Assembly (NCBI RefSeq): GCF_030272615.1
Contig: NC_081414.1
Span: 810,625,069 to 810,689,068 of the forward strand
DNA: 64,000 nt
Direction of reading: 5' to 3'
Origin: Cryptomeria japonica
Lineage: Eukaryota > Streptophyta > Pinopsida > Cupressales > Cupressaceae
Part shown: positions 34,790-45,515 of the stretch, piece after piece
Numbering within the stretch: position 1 is the first letter of the stretch
Layout of the letters: the number at the start of each line of letters is the position of its first letter
Made by a program: the position numbers and the translations under genes
The notes under the pieces: generated by a model
What the model saw: only the letters and a program-made list of their open reading frames with translations
What the model was told of the DNA's origin: nothing
Database searches by the model: none

Positions 34790-35880
34790 GTGTTCTAATT
34801 AGCGCTCTTTTCGGTGATGTCACCTTCCATGATGTATTCTTGGACTGTAGGATGGGCTACATACACGGTGGTTTTATTGCAGGCAATGAAGTGCCTAAAT
34901 TTTTTTAGTCCCTTCACCATGACCAAGGCTTCCTTTTTGATGAAGTTATATTTAGCCTCATATTCTCTGAGAGTATTCGAATGGAAATCTATAGGATGCT
35001 CACTCCATTTTTTGACATCCTTCTGGGTCAGGACCATGGCAATGCTATACTGACATGAAAAAACATATATTATGAAATCCCTTTGACATATTCGGGTTAG
35101 ATAACATGGGGGTTGAATAGATGGTGTCTTTGATTTTGTCAAAAGATCCTTTGGCTTCAAGAGTCCATTTGAAATGCATCTCCTTCTTGAGCATCAGGGC
35201 GATGGGCCTTATTATTCCAAAAAAATCATAAATGAAATGACTGACGAAGTTGACCTTTCCTATGAAAGACTAGACTCCCTTTTTGTTGACCAGAAGGGGA
35301 AGATCTTTTATTGCTTTGACTTGGTCAGGGTTGATGGAGAAACCTTCCTTGGACACTATGTGTCCTAGTATCTTACCTTGAGAGATGCCAAAGGTACATT
35401 TCTTTTGGTTTAAGGAAATCCCAAACTTGAGGCACTTTTGAAAAAACTGACTCGAGATGATCAAAATGGTCTTCTCATTGTTTAGAAAACACTATTAGGT
35501 CATCCCATTGTATCAAATTAATTTTATTAATGATCTCTTTAAAGGCGAAATCTATATCTGTTTGGAAAGTTGCTCCAGCATTTGACAACCTGAAAGGCAT
35601 CTTTTGGTATGCGAATGTTACCTGAGGACTTGATTATATCTTGAGAAACCATCGAGCATCAAGAACATTTCTGATCTCGCTACCATGCTCAACAACTGCT
35701 CCATTGAAGGCAAGGGGTAGTGATCTTTTAGAGATTCTTGATTTAGATCTCTAAAATTTACACAGAGCCAGATGTCTCCATTCTTTTTCCTTATGGGCAC
35801 CAAATTGGACACCCATGTGTTGTGTTTAATGGGGTAGATAATCTGGGACTCGATCAACTTTCTTAACTCTTGAGCAATGA
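34790..35880 (-). pseudogene. Element E reverse transcriptase and following RNase H, broken
   Basis: The RT begins with IESQIIYPIKHNTWVSNLVP, then IRKKNGDIWLCVNFRDLNQE and MLDGFSRYNQ (35618-35857). The catalytic box appears near 35490-35510 as LIQWDDLIVFS, where Gypsy elements normally have YLDD, so the Tyr-Leu pair is lost while both Asp remain. FGISLNQKKCTFGISQGKIL follows (35300-35440). The RNase H stretch at 34795-35160 (VLTQKDVKKWSEHPIDFHSN) lacks the Asp usually found at its start (VFSCQYS). Several frameshifts. Confidence 0.82.
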
Positions 35881-35917
35881 GAGACTCAATCTTCGGGTTG
35901 ATCGGCCTTTGCTTCTG

Positions 35918-36531
35918 TCAGACTAGCCTAGCTCCATCAGTGAGTTCGATAGTATGTTGAATGACGCTAGGGCCATAACCTTTCAAATCTTTGTAAGACC
36001 ATGCTAGGACACCCATGTATTCATCACAATACTGGGTCAAGCATCTCTTGTCTTCTGGAGAAACATCTTTCCCTACTTTAAGTATCCTCCCATCTCCTAT
36101 CGACATTTTGGTATAATCTCCTTTATCAGCCGTAAGATTTCACCTGTCCTTTTTGGTGTCATCATGGTCAAACAAATTCTCTAGGGTGATCAGACCATCA
36201 GGAAGTTTATTGGATCTTAACTGGAGGATTTAGTCTTCGTAAGCCTCCTTCACTTTAAGCTGTAGCTGATTTGCAAACTCCCTTGAATTTTTAATGAACA
36301 GTGAAATCTACTAATCACTCTCAAAAACTTTCCATTGGGTATCGCTATTAGGGATAGCCAGCTGGAAAACCACACAGATTGCTTGGGATTTGGTGAGCAA
36401 ATCCACAATAGCATCGAATTGTGATCTGATTGCAACCATCTGATCAGCAACAGTATTTACTTTTTGAGGGATACTCTGGATATTGAAAGCATCGAAGCTT
36501 TCAATTAAATCCCACATTCTGGTGCGGTAAG
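35918..36531 (-). pseudogene. Element E: linker between first RNase H domain and RT
   Basis: Minus-strand reading continues from the RNase H domain cut by element B: RTRMWDLIESFDAFNIQSIP, then VADQMVAIRSQFD and PNSDTQWKVFESD (36530-36311). This is followed by the pre-RT block DVSPEDKRCLTQYCDEYMGV and HTIELTDGARLV (36106-35918). Junction reading across B is exact when B and one copy of GTAAG are removed. Confidence 0.75.
36527..36531 (+). repeat. Target-site duplication GTAAG, left copy (element B)
   Basis: GTAAG before the left terminus of B; the same bases at 43508-43512 after the right terminus. Confidence 0.93.
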
Positions 36532-37716
36532 TGTTAGGCCCAATATGGAAAGCCAATGTACTGAGAGGGTAGGGGTGAATCAGTACTTCAAATCCCTTTA
36601 TCAATAATATCTTTATTGTTATGCATAAACCAAAAACTGTTGTAACATAACATAAAGCTAAAACAAATAAGTAACAATCATACACGATTCACTCCATAAC
36701 ACATATATTTTTGTTACGCAGAAACTCTTGGTTAGAGAGAAAAACTGTGGTGGGGATGGCACCCACAACTTCACTACTGCAATAATAAAGAGTGCTCGGT
36801 TAGAGCTACATATTTAGCTATTTTTGATAGCTTACCCTATTAGGAGTAACAAGATCTATTAGATCTACCTTGCTAAAGGATTTTATAACATTGATCTGAA
36901 TGCTGCACCTGGTTAGAGGCTTTACAATTTATAGACTTGATTAGAGTCTTTTACCCTGTTAAAGGTTTCTCTTACAACTTCAAAATATTACAATAAGACT
37001 TTACAAATATCTGCAACTTTACATCTAAAATGCTATAGTAGATTCTATGTGCTCAAAATAAGATTACCTTTCCTATAGCATACCTCGGTAACTCATAAAG
37101 TAACTCGGTAAACCCTTCTATTTACTCTATTCTTTAAGTGTTCTCTAAAAGCCTTCTCAGTGACCTTTGTGTCTCTGTAACAGTCATAATACTCTGTGAT
37201 TTCTCATGTATCACATAAGTCTTGCTTCATACACATATGCACACACATTTCTCTCATTCACATATCTCTCTAACCCTAAATTCATGTTGTATAAATAGAT
37301 TTCTTATGTTGGTGATCAGATTCATTGCTTTGATCTTACAAACATGATTTCTTGAATGAATAACCATGCAAAATATTTCATTGGTTAGATGACCTCAAAA
37401 TTATACAAAATCTATATGTGCAATTTCTAATGCGATAACGGTTCTTTGTGCCTTGATCTTGTAACAAGTTTTCATGTGTGTGTCCAGGTTCAATGAATCT
37501 GGTAACATGTTTCACTCAGTGTATTATCTTTACTTCTTGGTAGACATGAAATAACACTCGGTAAACAACTCGGTTTATACTGGGCTTTGTGACTGTTTTC
37601 CTTCTATAACCGACTAGATTGTTCATACCGACTAAATATTTTGATAGTAGTAACTGACTAGAGTATATAGAATGACTTTGGATATAAAACTAATGGCAAT
37701 TTGATAAGTAGTAACA
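36532..37716 (-). repeat. 3' LTR of element B
   Basis: 1185 bp, aligning with 42308-43507 throughout; plus-strand ends TGTTAGGCCCAATATGG and GATAAGTAGTAACA. ACCGAGT/ACTCGGT motifs recur through U3. A TATA-like TATTTATAC is on the minus strand near 37291-37300. Confidence 0.93.
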
Positions 37717-37730
37717 ATCTCCCCTTTTGA
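37717..37730 (-). other. Polypurine tract of element B
   Basis: On the minus strand TCAAAAGGGGAGAT abuts the LTR start TGTTACTAC; it differs from that of A and D by only a few bases. Confidence 0.85.
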
Positions 37731-38126
37731 CATTAGTTGAGATGTTTGACAAACTACTTTCAAAGTCATTACTCAAAAATCTATATACTTTACAAAATTT
37801 GACTAAACATACAATATATACATTAGTCAATGAAATAGTATAATCAAATATAATCCCCTTATCAATATGCTATACAAAACTTTAATTATATGTGCTCGGT
37901 GATCAATACTCTATAATCATTGTTCTTTCCTCTATTTCTTTCCTCTATTCAGTGCTCGGTTCATGGCTCTTGGATACTCTACTTATTCTGCTCATTTTGA
38001 TCGATACACTCCCCCTGTATACTACACTCCAGTTGTTTGATACTTTGAATACTACACTCCCCCTATGTACTTTGATGCTATATATACTCTGATGATATAC
38101 TCCCTCTTTTTGACAAACATCAAATT
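37731..38126 (-). other. Untranslated 3' region of element B
   Basis: Between the ORF2 stop and the polypurine tract. AT-rich, with a repeated plus-strand CTACACTCCCCCTGT motif near 38004-38070. No coding signal. Confidence 0.45.
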
Positions 38127-40341
38127 TTAGTTACCATTTGGAGGTAGCAACTGATCAAAAATGGATTTGTACTTTGTCTTGGCTTCGGTGAGAGTGACAG
38201 AGAGGGCATCCTTGACACTATCCATTAAAGAATTTTGTGCATTAATATCAGCCAATAATGGTGTCAGCAGGGTCTTGCTTGGTGACATCAGGCTCTTGGT
38301 TAGTGACATCGACTATTTCCACTGTAGATTGTTCACCAGCATTCTTTCTTTGAAAGATGTCCTGCCATTTCTCTTTTGTTTCCTTCTCCACTTCTATATA
38401 TAGGCCATTCATCAATTTCGAGGCCTTTTGTTTTACTGTAAATTGTGTTTGGTTGTTTGTCAGATGTTCTTTTATTTCATCAACTGACATATCAGGAAAG
38501 AGATGCACCAGACTTCTTTCTCTGATTTGTTTCTCTAAGTCTAGGACATATTTCCATCTGGTTTCAATATGTGCATATAATTCCTTAGGAATAGAATTAC
38601 ATACTTCTAATGGGACCACTCAGAATTTTAGAAGTGTTCAAATGATAGCTTCTTCAATTTGCCTCTTTTCATCAGCAGATCTAGATTCATATTTGACAAA
38701 TCTGAATCCACCAAATCCACCATTTTCCTTCAAATTATTACAAAAATTTTCTACACTATGTACATCTACCTTCTTGCTTTTCACAATCTGAAATTTACTT
38801 GCATCTTCAGATTTGGTATCACTCGAGTCTTTTGGCAAAATGAGTCTCCGAGTAGATTTCTTGTAAGTTCTAGTTACCTTAGGAACGACAACAGTCTTTT
38901 GTTTCTTACTCGGTGATGCATCAGATGCCCTTGTGTTAGGTCTCTTTGTTGGAGGAGTCGGTAGGGCCATTGAAGTGTCCTGTTTCTTTCTCTTCAACAC
39001 TTTTCCCTTAGGCAATTTGGTGCTAAGTGTTATGGCTGCTTCTTGGGCTTCTGTCTCCTCTTCCGTGATGGCTAGAATGCCTTTGATAGGTGTGGAGGAA
39101 GACTCTTCTCCGAATTTCTCAGTTAATGCCTTAATCATCTTTGATGCCTTCCTTGTAGCTTTGGGTACTACAATGCTCATCTTTACTTTTTCTTTCACCT
39201 CTTCATAGGTTCCATACCTCAACTCGGTAGTATGCCTTGGTAGTGTTAGAAATGCATCGATTTGCTGTTGCGTGATATCAAAATCAATCTCGTAACCCAT
39301 AGGTGACAAAGATTGAATCCTCGGTTCCACAGCATTCACATAACAATAATCGGTGTCGACTTCAAAACATAGTTCATCTTTGTATTTTTCTACTAGCTGG
39401 GGTGGAATCCGGTACCTGTTAGGAATTTTCTCTTGGAACTTGCTAAAGTAATCATCCATTATATCATTAAAGTTATCACCTAACTTCTTGATGAAGTTAT
39501 TGATCTAATGGGTGATTGGTTGGTGTAGTTCCCAAATAACTTTATCGACTATTGGAAAAAAATTCTCAAAGTAGAAAAACATACATACAAGTAGTGATCC
39601 AAATTTTAGAGTATTTGCCGAGTTGTTCTTCTTTAGCTTCCTGATTGTGTTCAGATTTTCAAACAAGTTCTTCAACAATACTTCACACAAGTCAATTTTC
39701 ATGCCTTTCTTAACAATTTTGTATGCTAAGTCCACTGGTGCATAGGGTACACTATTTTCCCTTGCCGATTAGAAGAAATAGTAACCAATTACTCTAATGG
39801 CAAATTTGAGTTCAGGATCAGTGACATTGTTCAACTTCAAACCTCTGCAATCAGATTCTACTCCAGTCAAACTAATCAATTCCTTCTGTGATATAATTTT
39901 CTGTGCTCGGGCATGATCATAGCTAGGATAACCAGTGATCAAATGAATGATTTCCTTAGTGATCTTAAATGGTTGCTCTTGTAGCCACATGAAATCATCA
40001 TGCACTCAGCTTAGTACAAACTTGACCCACTGGGGTTTGAACACACAGGGATAGGTTAGGGCTTCAGTCAATCCCTTGAATTTGATGTGCTCATACTTGC
40101 TATCCATTTTACCATTTGTGCACAATTCATCATATGCATCTTTTATCTCAACATGATCGATTTCTTCAACACGGCATTTGGTGAAGAATCTCACATCCTC
40201 GACTAACAAGACTCGATCCGGGATGAGTGAAAAGGCAGTTTTGTCATCCGGTTCAGATGCAATTTTGGGAGTCAAAGAGTATTTTAGTGAGGGCTTCTCT
40301 GCATTCTTGACAACAATGGGGTCTTGGATCTCAGGTGCCAT
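38127..40341 (-). pseudogene. Element B ORF2: homolog of the unknown protein of element A
   Basis: ATG at 40341 (MAPEIQDPIVVKNAEK). One frame runs to about 38250 with stops at 40006, 39769, 39505 and 38638, then shifts to the frame ending PPNGN at 38127; about 737 codons. Regions shared with ORF2 of element A in the same order: WLQEQPFKITKEIIHLITGY (A: WLDAIHKITKEVVKAV); LKFGSLLVCMFFYF (A: FRFGNLLVCLM); LVEKYKDELCFEV (A: IVDKYKDNICF); LSPMGYEIDFD (A: VTEMGYETDDR). A basic Ser/Lys-rich stretch (about 38870-38960, KRPNTRASDASPSKKQK) follows. It is shorter than A's because the acidic middle and C-terminal coiled coil are reduced. Function unknown. Confidence 0.75.
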
Positions 40342-40929
40342 TTTGATTTCAGATAAAAATTGACACAGGAACCTTAGGGTTTGAGAACTTAACAAATGGC
40401 AGACACTTCACACTCAGCAAATAATAACAACTTAATGATTTCGATAAACCAGCTTAGCAATGCGATGAGATTTGATGTAAATACCTTAGATTTCACTTTG
40501 AAGATGGTTTGATCACCTTGATTCGCTCTACACTACTTCTCAAAAACTCGGTGAATGAAAATGACCTCGAAGAATGCTTTAAGTACATAATAAACCTTAT
40601 TGGGCTCCATGCAAGTTAGGTCAAAGACATTAAATGCACTCGGTTCTACTCAACTTTCTTTCCCTTTTTGAGCTTTAACCGAGTAACCAAATTTCCTTCA
40701 TATACTGGCTTGACAGGCTTCCTGAATTAACCGACTTGACAGATTTCTTATAAAGTACTCCAAAAGACTTTGATAGAATTCCAAACTTACTACTACATCT
40801 TACTATGTAGATTTTGAATTTAGTACATACTAAAATAGGAACACTTTAAGATTTAACCTTGTGATAATGCAGTCCCTTCATACCTTTACTGATTAATTTG
40901 GAGTGGGAGCACCTAACTCGGTAGGTTAG
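40342..40929 (-). other. Spacer between ORF1 and ORF2 of element B
   Basis: No reading frame of note. It could hold a leader or internal start for ORF2, but nothing specific is visible. Confidence 0.4.
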
Positions 40930-42245
40930 GTGCTTTCTTTATTTGACACAATTTCCTTCTTTCTCCAAATCATCTTTAATTTCTCTTTTATTTCCTCAGT
41001 GTCTTCTCTAGGTTGATCTCTGCAATCTCCAACCAGGTGTCCAACTTTGTGACAATGAAAACATGCCATACCAGGATTTCTCCATGATCTTCGATTGTTC
41101 ATTCCAAACCTTATAAAGCAGTTGGCACTTATATGTCCATATCTTCCACAACAATCACACCATATCCTTGTATTGTAATCCCATGGTACTACAGAATATT
41201 GTTGGTAAGGATCTGTGTGAGTTCAGTAACCTCTAGTATTTTCTCAGTGTGCAGACCACATGTGGTTCTTTTGCTTAAACCAACACTTCTCGGTACTATG
41301 TCCATATCTATTGCAGTTTTTACAAAACCCTTTGAATTTTGCCTTCCGATAATTGTTAACAGACTTTGTCCTACATTGATTAGATGTGTGACCATATTTA
41401 TTGCAATTGTAACAATAACCATTGGTCTTAGTGGCATTTGGTTGCTTACCTTTTCTGATTTGACATATATTGGCAGTATGACCTTGATTTCCATAGTAGT
41501 TGCAAATAGGCTTCTTTCTTTTGATGTTCTTCTTGATTCCAGCTTGCCTTGATGATTCTCCTCTCTCAGTAGTGTAGATTCCCTTCTCGGTAGAGTCTTT
41601 TCCTTTGTAACCAAGTCCTCCTTCTTTGTAGGGTCATCTTGTATTCAATTGCTCATCCAACATCTTTGATGCTTCATAACTCTTCTTCAGTGTTTCCTTG
41701 GATTTCTTCTCTGTTTCAAGTTCATTGCTCAGCCTTGATACTTCAAGTTTCAATGCTTGATTCTCATCATCTTTCATATTTGCTTCATGATGTGCATAAC
41801 CTAGTTGATCTGATAGATTTTGTTGAATCCCAGTCAACCTTATGAATTCATCATCTTTATCAGATACTAAAGCTTCAAGTTGTTGTTTCTTTCTTTCTAG
41901 ATCTCTTACTTTGTCCTTGGTTGTCCTCAATGCATCAATATTTTCAGTCATCTGTGTGCTGAAATGTTCATGTTCTCTTTTCATTGCTTTTAGTTGATCA
42001 GCCAGTGCTTTGTTATTTTCTTTCAATTGTCCAATCATTTCTTCAGTCTCTTCAAACATACTATTCTCAGATGATGTCTCAATTTGTTCCACTAACTCTT
42101 GAGAGTCCTACAAATCATCAGATAATCTTCTTCTCACTTTCAAAGATTTTTGCCTTTGCCTTTGCATGTCTGCAATCACTTTATTAGCATGATCCAATTC
42201 TTCTTGCAGATACACAATCCTCTGAGATTGTTTGTAGCCTTCCAT
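40930..42245 (-). pseudogene. Element B ORF1: coiled-coil protein with five CCHC zinc knuckles
   Basis: ATG at 42245 (MEGYKQSQRIVYLQEELDHA), with in-frame stops at 42105 and about 41634 and others further on. The first 200 residues are a long coiled coil (ERKKQQLEALVSDKDDEF, NELETEKKSKETLKKSYEAS). The C-terminal part holds CNYYGNQGHTANIC (one Cys replaced by Tyr), CYNCNKYGHTSNQC, CKNCNRYGHSTEKC, CDCCGRYGHISANC and CFHCHKVGHLVGDC. Order and spacing match ORF1 of element A (four knuckles). Probably an RNA-binding gag-like protein; no capsid motif recognised. Confidence 0.78.
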
Positions 42246-42293
42246 TGATAATATCTTTCTCTTTAGGCAGTTAAACCCTTTTCCAAGATTCAA

Positions 42294-42305
42294 GCTCTGA
42301 TACCA
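42294..42305 (-). other. Primer-binding site of element B (initiator-Met tRNA)
   Basis: TGGTATCAGAGC on the minus strand, two bases from the 5' LTR end. Confidence 0.93.
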
Positions 42306-42307
42306 AT

Positions 42308-43507
42308 TGTTAGGCCCAATATGGAAAGCCAATGTACTGAGAGGGGAGGGGTGAATCAGTACTTCAAATCCTTTTATCAACAATATCTTTATTGTTATGC
42401 ATAAACCAAAAAATGTTGTAACATAACATAAAGCTAAAACAAATAAGTAACAATCATACATGATTCACTCCATAACACATATATTTTGGTTATGCAGAAA
42501 CTCTTGGTTAGAGAGAAAAACTGCGGTGGGGATGGCACCCACAACTTCACTACTGCAATAATAAAGAGTGCTCGGTTAGAGATACATATTTAGCTATTTT
42601 TGATAGCTTACCCTATTAGGAGTAACAAGATCTGTTAGATCTACCTTGCTAAAGGATTTTACAACATTGATCTGAATGTTGCACCTGGTTAGAGGATTAA
42701 CAATTTATAGACTTGATTAGAGTCTTTTACCCTATTAAAGGTTTCTCTTACAACTTCAAAATATTACAATAAGACTTTACAAATATCTGCAACTTTACAT
42801 CTAAAATGTTGTAGCAGATTCTATGTGCTCAAAATAAGATTACCTTGCCTATAGCATACCTCAGTAACTCATAAAGTAACTCGGTAAACCCTTCTATTTA
42901 CTTTGTTCTTTGACTGTTCTCTAAAAACCTTCTCGGTGACCTCTATGTCTCTGTAACAGTCATAATACTCTATGATTTTTCATGTATCACATAAGTCTTG
43001 CTTCATACACATATGCACACATATTTCTCTCATTCACATATCTCTCTAACCCTAAATTCATGTTGTATAAATAGATTTCTTATGTCGGTGATTTGATTCA
43101 TTGCTTTGATCTTACAAACATGATTTCTTGAATGAATAACCATGCAAAATATTTCATTGGTTAGATGACCTCAAAATTATACAAAATCTATATGTGCAAT
43201 TTCCAATGCGATAACGGTTCTATTTGCCTCGATCTTGTAACACATTTTCATGTGTGTGTCCAGGTTCAATGAATCTGGTAACATGTTTCACTTGGTGTAT
43301 ATCAACTCGGTGTATTATCTTTACTACTCGATAGACATGAAATAACACTTGGTAAATAGCTCGGTGTATACTGGGCTTTGTGACTGTTTTCCTTCTGTAA
43401 CCGACTAGACTGTTCATACTGACTAAATATTTTGGTAGTAGTAACCGACTACAGTATATAGAATAACTTTGGATATAAAACTAATGACAATTTGATAAGT
43501 AGTAACA
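42308..43507 (-). repeat. 5' LTR of element B
   Basis: 1200 bp; differs from the 3' LTR by scattered substitutions and by a short insertion near 43298-43312 (ATCAACTCGGTGT), an extra copy of a local motif. Confidence 0.93.
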
Positions 43508-43780
43508 GTAAGATCTCATACGGACATGTTTAGCATTGGAAATTCCCCAAACTTGGTGTATTGCCAGTTCAGAGTCGCCCAAGACTCTTAGTTGCTTAAT
43601 ACCCATCTTCTCCGTGAAGCTTAGACCTTGGATCAGTCCCTCTTACTCTACCTCATTATTTGAGCATGCAAATTGTAGACGGAAGGATTTCAAGATTCAC
43701 TCACTCGAAGGTGAAGTGCGGCAAATCCTAGCTCCGAAACCTACTTTGCATCTCGCACCGTCAAAGTGCAAGGTTTAGAG
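43508..43780 (-). pseudogene. Element E: RNase H domain lying between protease and RT
   Basis: A single minus-strand frame reads HFDGARCKVGFGARICRTSP, then FACSNNEVE-stop-EGLIQGLS and LRVLGDSELAIHQVWGIS. These are the three RNase H motifs (Asp in FDGA, Glu in NNEVE, Asp in GDSELA) in the order and spacing of the RVT_3/ribonuclease-H-like family. A TGA near 43695 and a TAA near 43650 break it. The reading continues after element B at 36531 (RSY-RTRMWDL). Domain order in E is thus protease, RNase H, RT, RNase H, integrase. Confidence 0.8.
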
Positions 43781-43789
43781 AGTAGATGA

Positions 43790-44366
43790 CAATTATTCCT
43801 TAGAAAATGGCTCTTTGGTAAACTTTGGGATGACCTGGTGTTTATGAAAAATACAATAGTTTCCTAGGTTAGTCACATGGTAGTTGGAGAATGGATCAGA
43901 GTCTACGAATTTATTTAAGAAAACCTCTTGTTTTGGTGGGATCTCCCCGGTCACTTCCTCATCCTCTAGGAGCTCTATGACTTTCCTTTCTTCATTCAAG
44001 ATAGAAGTATGAGTGGGTTCAAAATTAATCATGGCCTTGTCTGCTACATGCTTGGCATGAAGGGGCTCAGAGAGTATTTTGAGTTTGGTAGTGTGCTAAG
44101 TGCGAAGGATGAGGTGAGACCAATCTAAAATATAGCCTCCTATCTTGGCAGTATAATCCTCGGAAAGGCAGAGCCCAAAAACAAGAAAGATATCAATGAC
44201 AACTACTTCTTGGGGTACAGTAATACTAGGGCACGTGAACAATATCAGTGAGAGGCTTTTGGTAAGACCTGTGGTCTAGACTTATTCCCGTCTAATTGCA
44301 TGACTCCCCTATTTAAAGGTTCGTACTTGATATTCAAAAACTCAGTGATCTGTCTAGGCATGACGA
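43790..44366 (-). pseudogene. Element E protease, C-terminal part
   Basis: Minus-strand reading from the C insertion point: MPRQITEFLNIKYEPLNRGV, MQLDGNKSRP, then VIDIFLVFGLCLSEDYTAKI and GGYILDWSHLIL. This is the retropepsin pattern of Tat-like Gypsy elements (normally ...VMP...LL.SRDW). Coding continues to 43793 (ELLEDEEVTGEIPPK). The active-site half is at 45516-45600, separated by solo LTR C. Confidence 0.7.
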
Positions 44367-45515
44367 TGTTAGGCCCAATATGGAAAGCTTATGTACTAAG
44401 AGGGGAGGGGTGAGTCAGTACTCCAAAACTTTTCTTGAATAATAACTTCACTATTATGCATAAATAGAATAGTGTAGTAACATAAATTAAAGTTAATGCA
44501 AATAGATAACGATCATACATGATTCACTCCATAACACATATATTTTGGTTACATAGAAACTCTTAGTTAGAGAGAAAAACTACGGTGGGGATGGCACCCA
44601 CAACTTCACTACTACAATAATAAAGAATGCTCAGTTAGAGCTACATTTAGCTATTTCTGATAGCTTACCCTATTAGGAGTAACAAGATCTATTAGATCTA
44701 CCTTGCTAGAGGATTTTACAACATTTATTCTGAATGTTGCACCTAGTTAGAGGCTTTACAATTTATAGACTTGGTTAGAGTCTTTTACCCTATTAAAGGT
44801 TTCTCTTTCAACCTTCACAATATTACAATAAAATCATTACAAATATCTGCAACTTTACATCTGAAATGTTATAGCAGATTCTATGTGCCTAGAATAGATT
44901 ACCTTGCTTATAGCATACCTCGGTAACCCATATAGTAACTCGGTAAACCCTTTTGTTTACTCTATTCTTCGACTATTCTCTGAAAACCTTCTCGGTGACC
45001 TTTGTGTCTCTGTAACAGTCTTCCTTCATGCATACATGCACTTAACTTATGCTATATAAATAGATCTCTTAAAATGGTGATCCAATTCATTGCTTTGATC
45101 TTACAAACAAAATACCTTGAATGAATAACTAAACAAAATATATCATTGGTTAGATTGTCCTTGTAATCATACACAATCTTCTAGTGCAATTTCCAATGTA
45201 ATAACGGTTAGATGTGCCTTGATCTTGTAACACATTTTCATATGCATGTCCAGGTTCAATGTATCTGGTAACATGTTTCACTCGATGTATGTCAACTCGG
45301 TGTGTCATCTTTACTACCCAGTAGTCTCAAAAAGATACTCGATAGATAGCTCGATGTGTACTGCGTTCTGTCACTGCTTTCCTCTGTAACCGACTAGACT
45401 GTGCATACTGACTTCTCTATGTGTACCGACTGCATGATTTGATAGTACTAACCGACTAGAATATATAGTATGACTTTAAATATAAAAACTAATGGCAACT
45501 TGATAAGTAGTTACA
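44367..45515 (-). mobile_element. Element C: solo LTR of the element B family
   Basis: 1149 bp, plus-strand ends TGTTAGGCCCAATATGG and GATAAGTAGTTACA, aligning with the LTRs of element B over the whole length. Flanks are GACGA and GACAG, an imperfect 5-bp duplication. No internal region remains, as expected after recombination between two LTRs. It interrupts the protease of element E immediately after its active site. Confidence 0.88.

Larger units (their letters stand above)
36532..43507 (-). mobile_element. Element B: second complete non-autonomous LTR retrotransposon without pol
   Basis: 7.0 kb on the minus strand: 5' LTR 42308-43507, initiator-Met primer site at 42305-42294, ORF1 (42245 to about 40930), ORF2 (40341-38127), polypurine tract 37717-37730, 3' LTR 36532-37716, and perfect GTAAG duplications. 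No protease, integrase or reverse transcriptase motif is present. Its LTRs (about 1190 bp, TGTTACTACTTATC...GGGCCTAACA) differ from those of element A (about 785 bp), yet ORF1 and ORF2 are homologous and in the same order. It splits the RNase H region of Gypsy element E. Confidence 0.92.

Noticed and set aside
38357-38916. Plus-strand frames of 85-144 residues in element B
   Set aside because: Antisense to ORF2 of B, with no recognisable domain.
41133-41614. Frames of about 140 residues on both strands
   Set aside because: The zinc-knuckle frame of ORF1 runs through the same bases in another minus-strand frame; these two have no domain.
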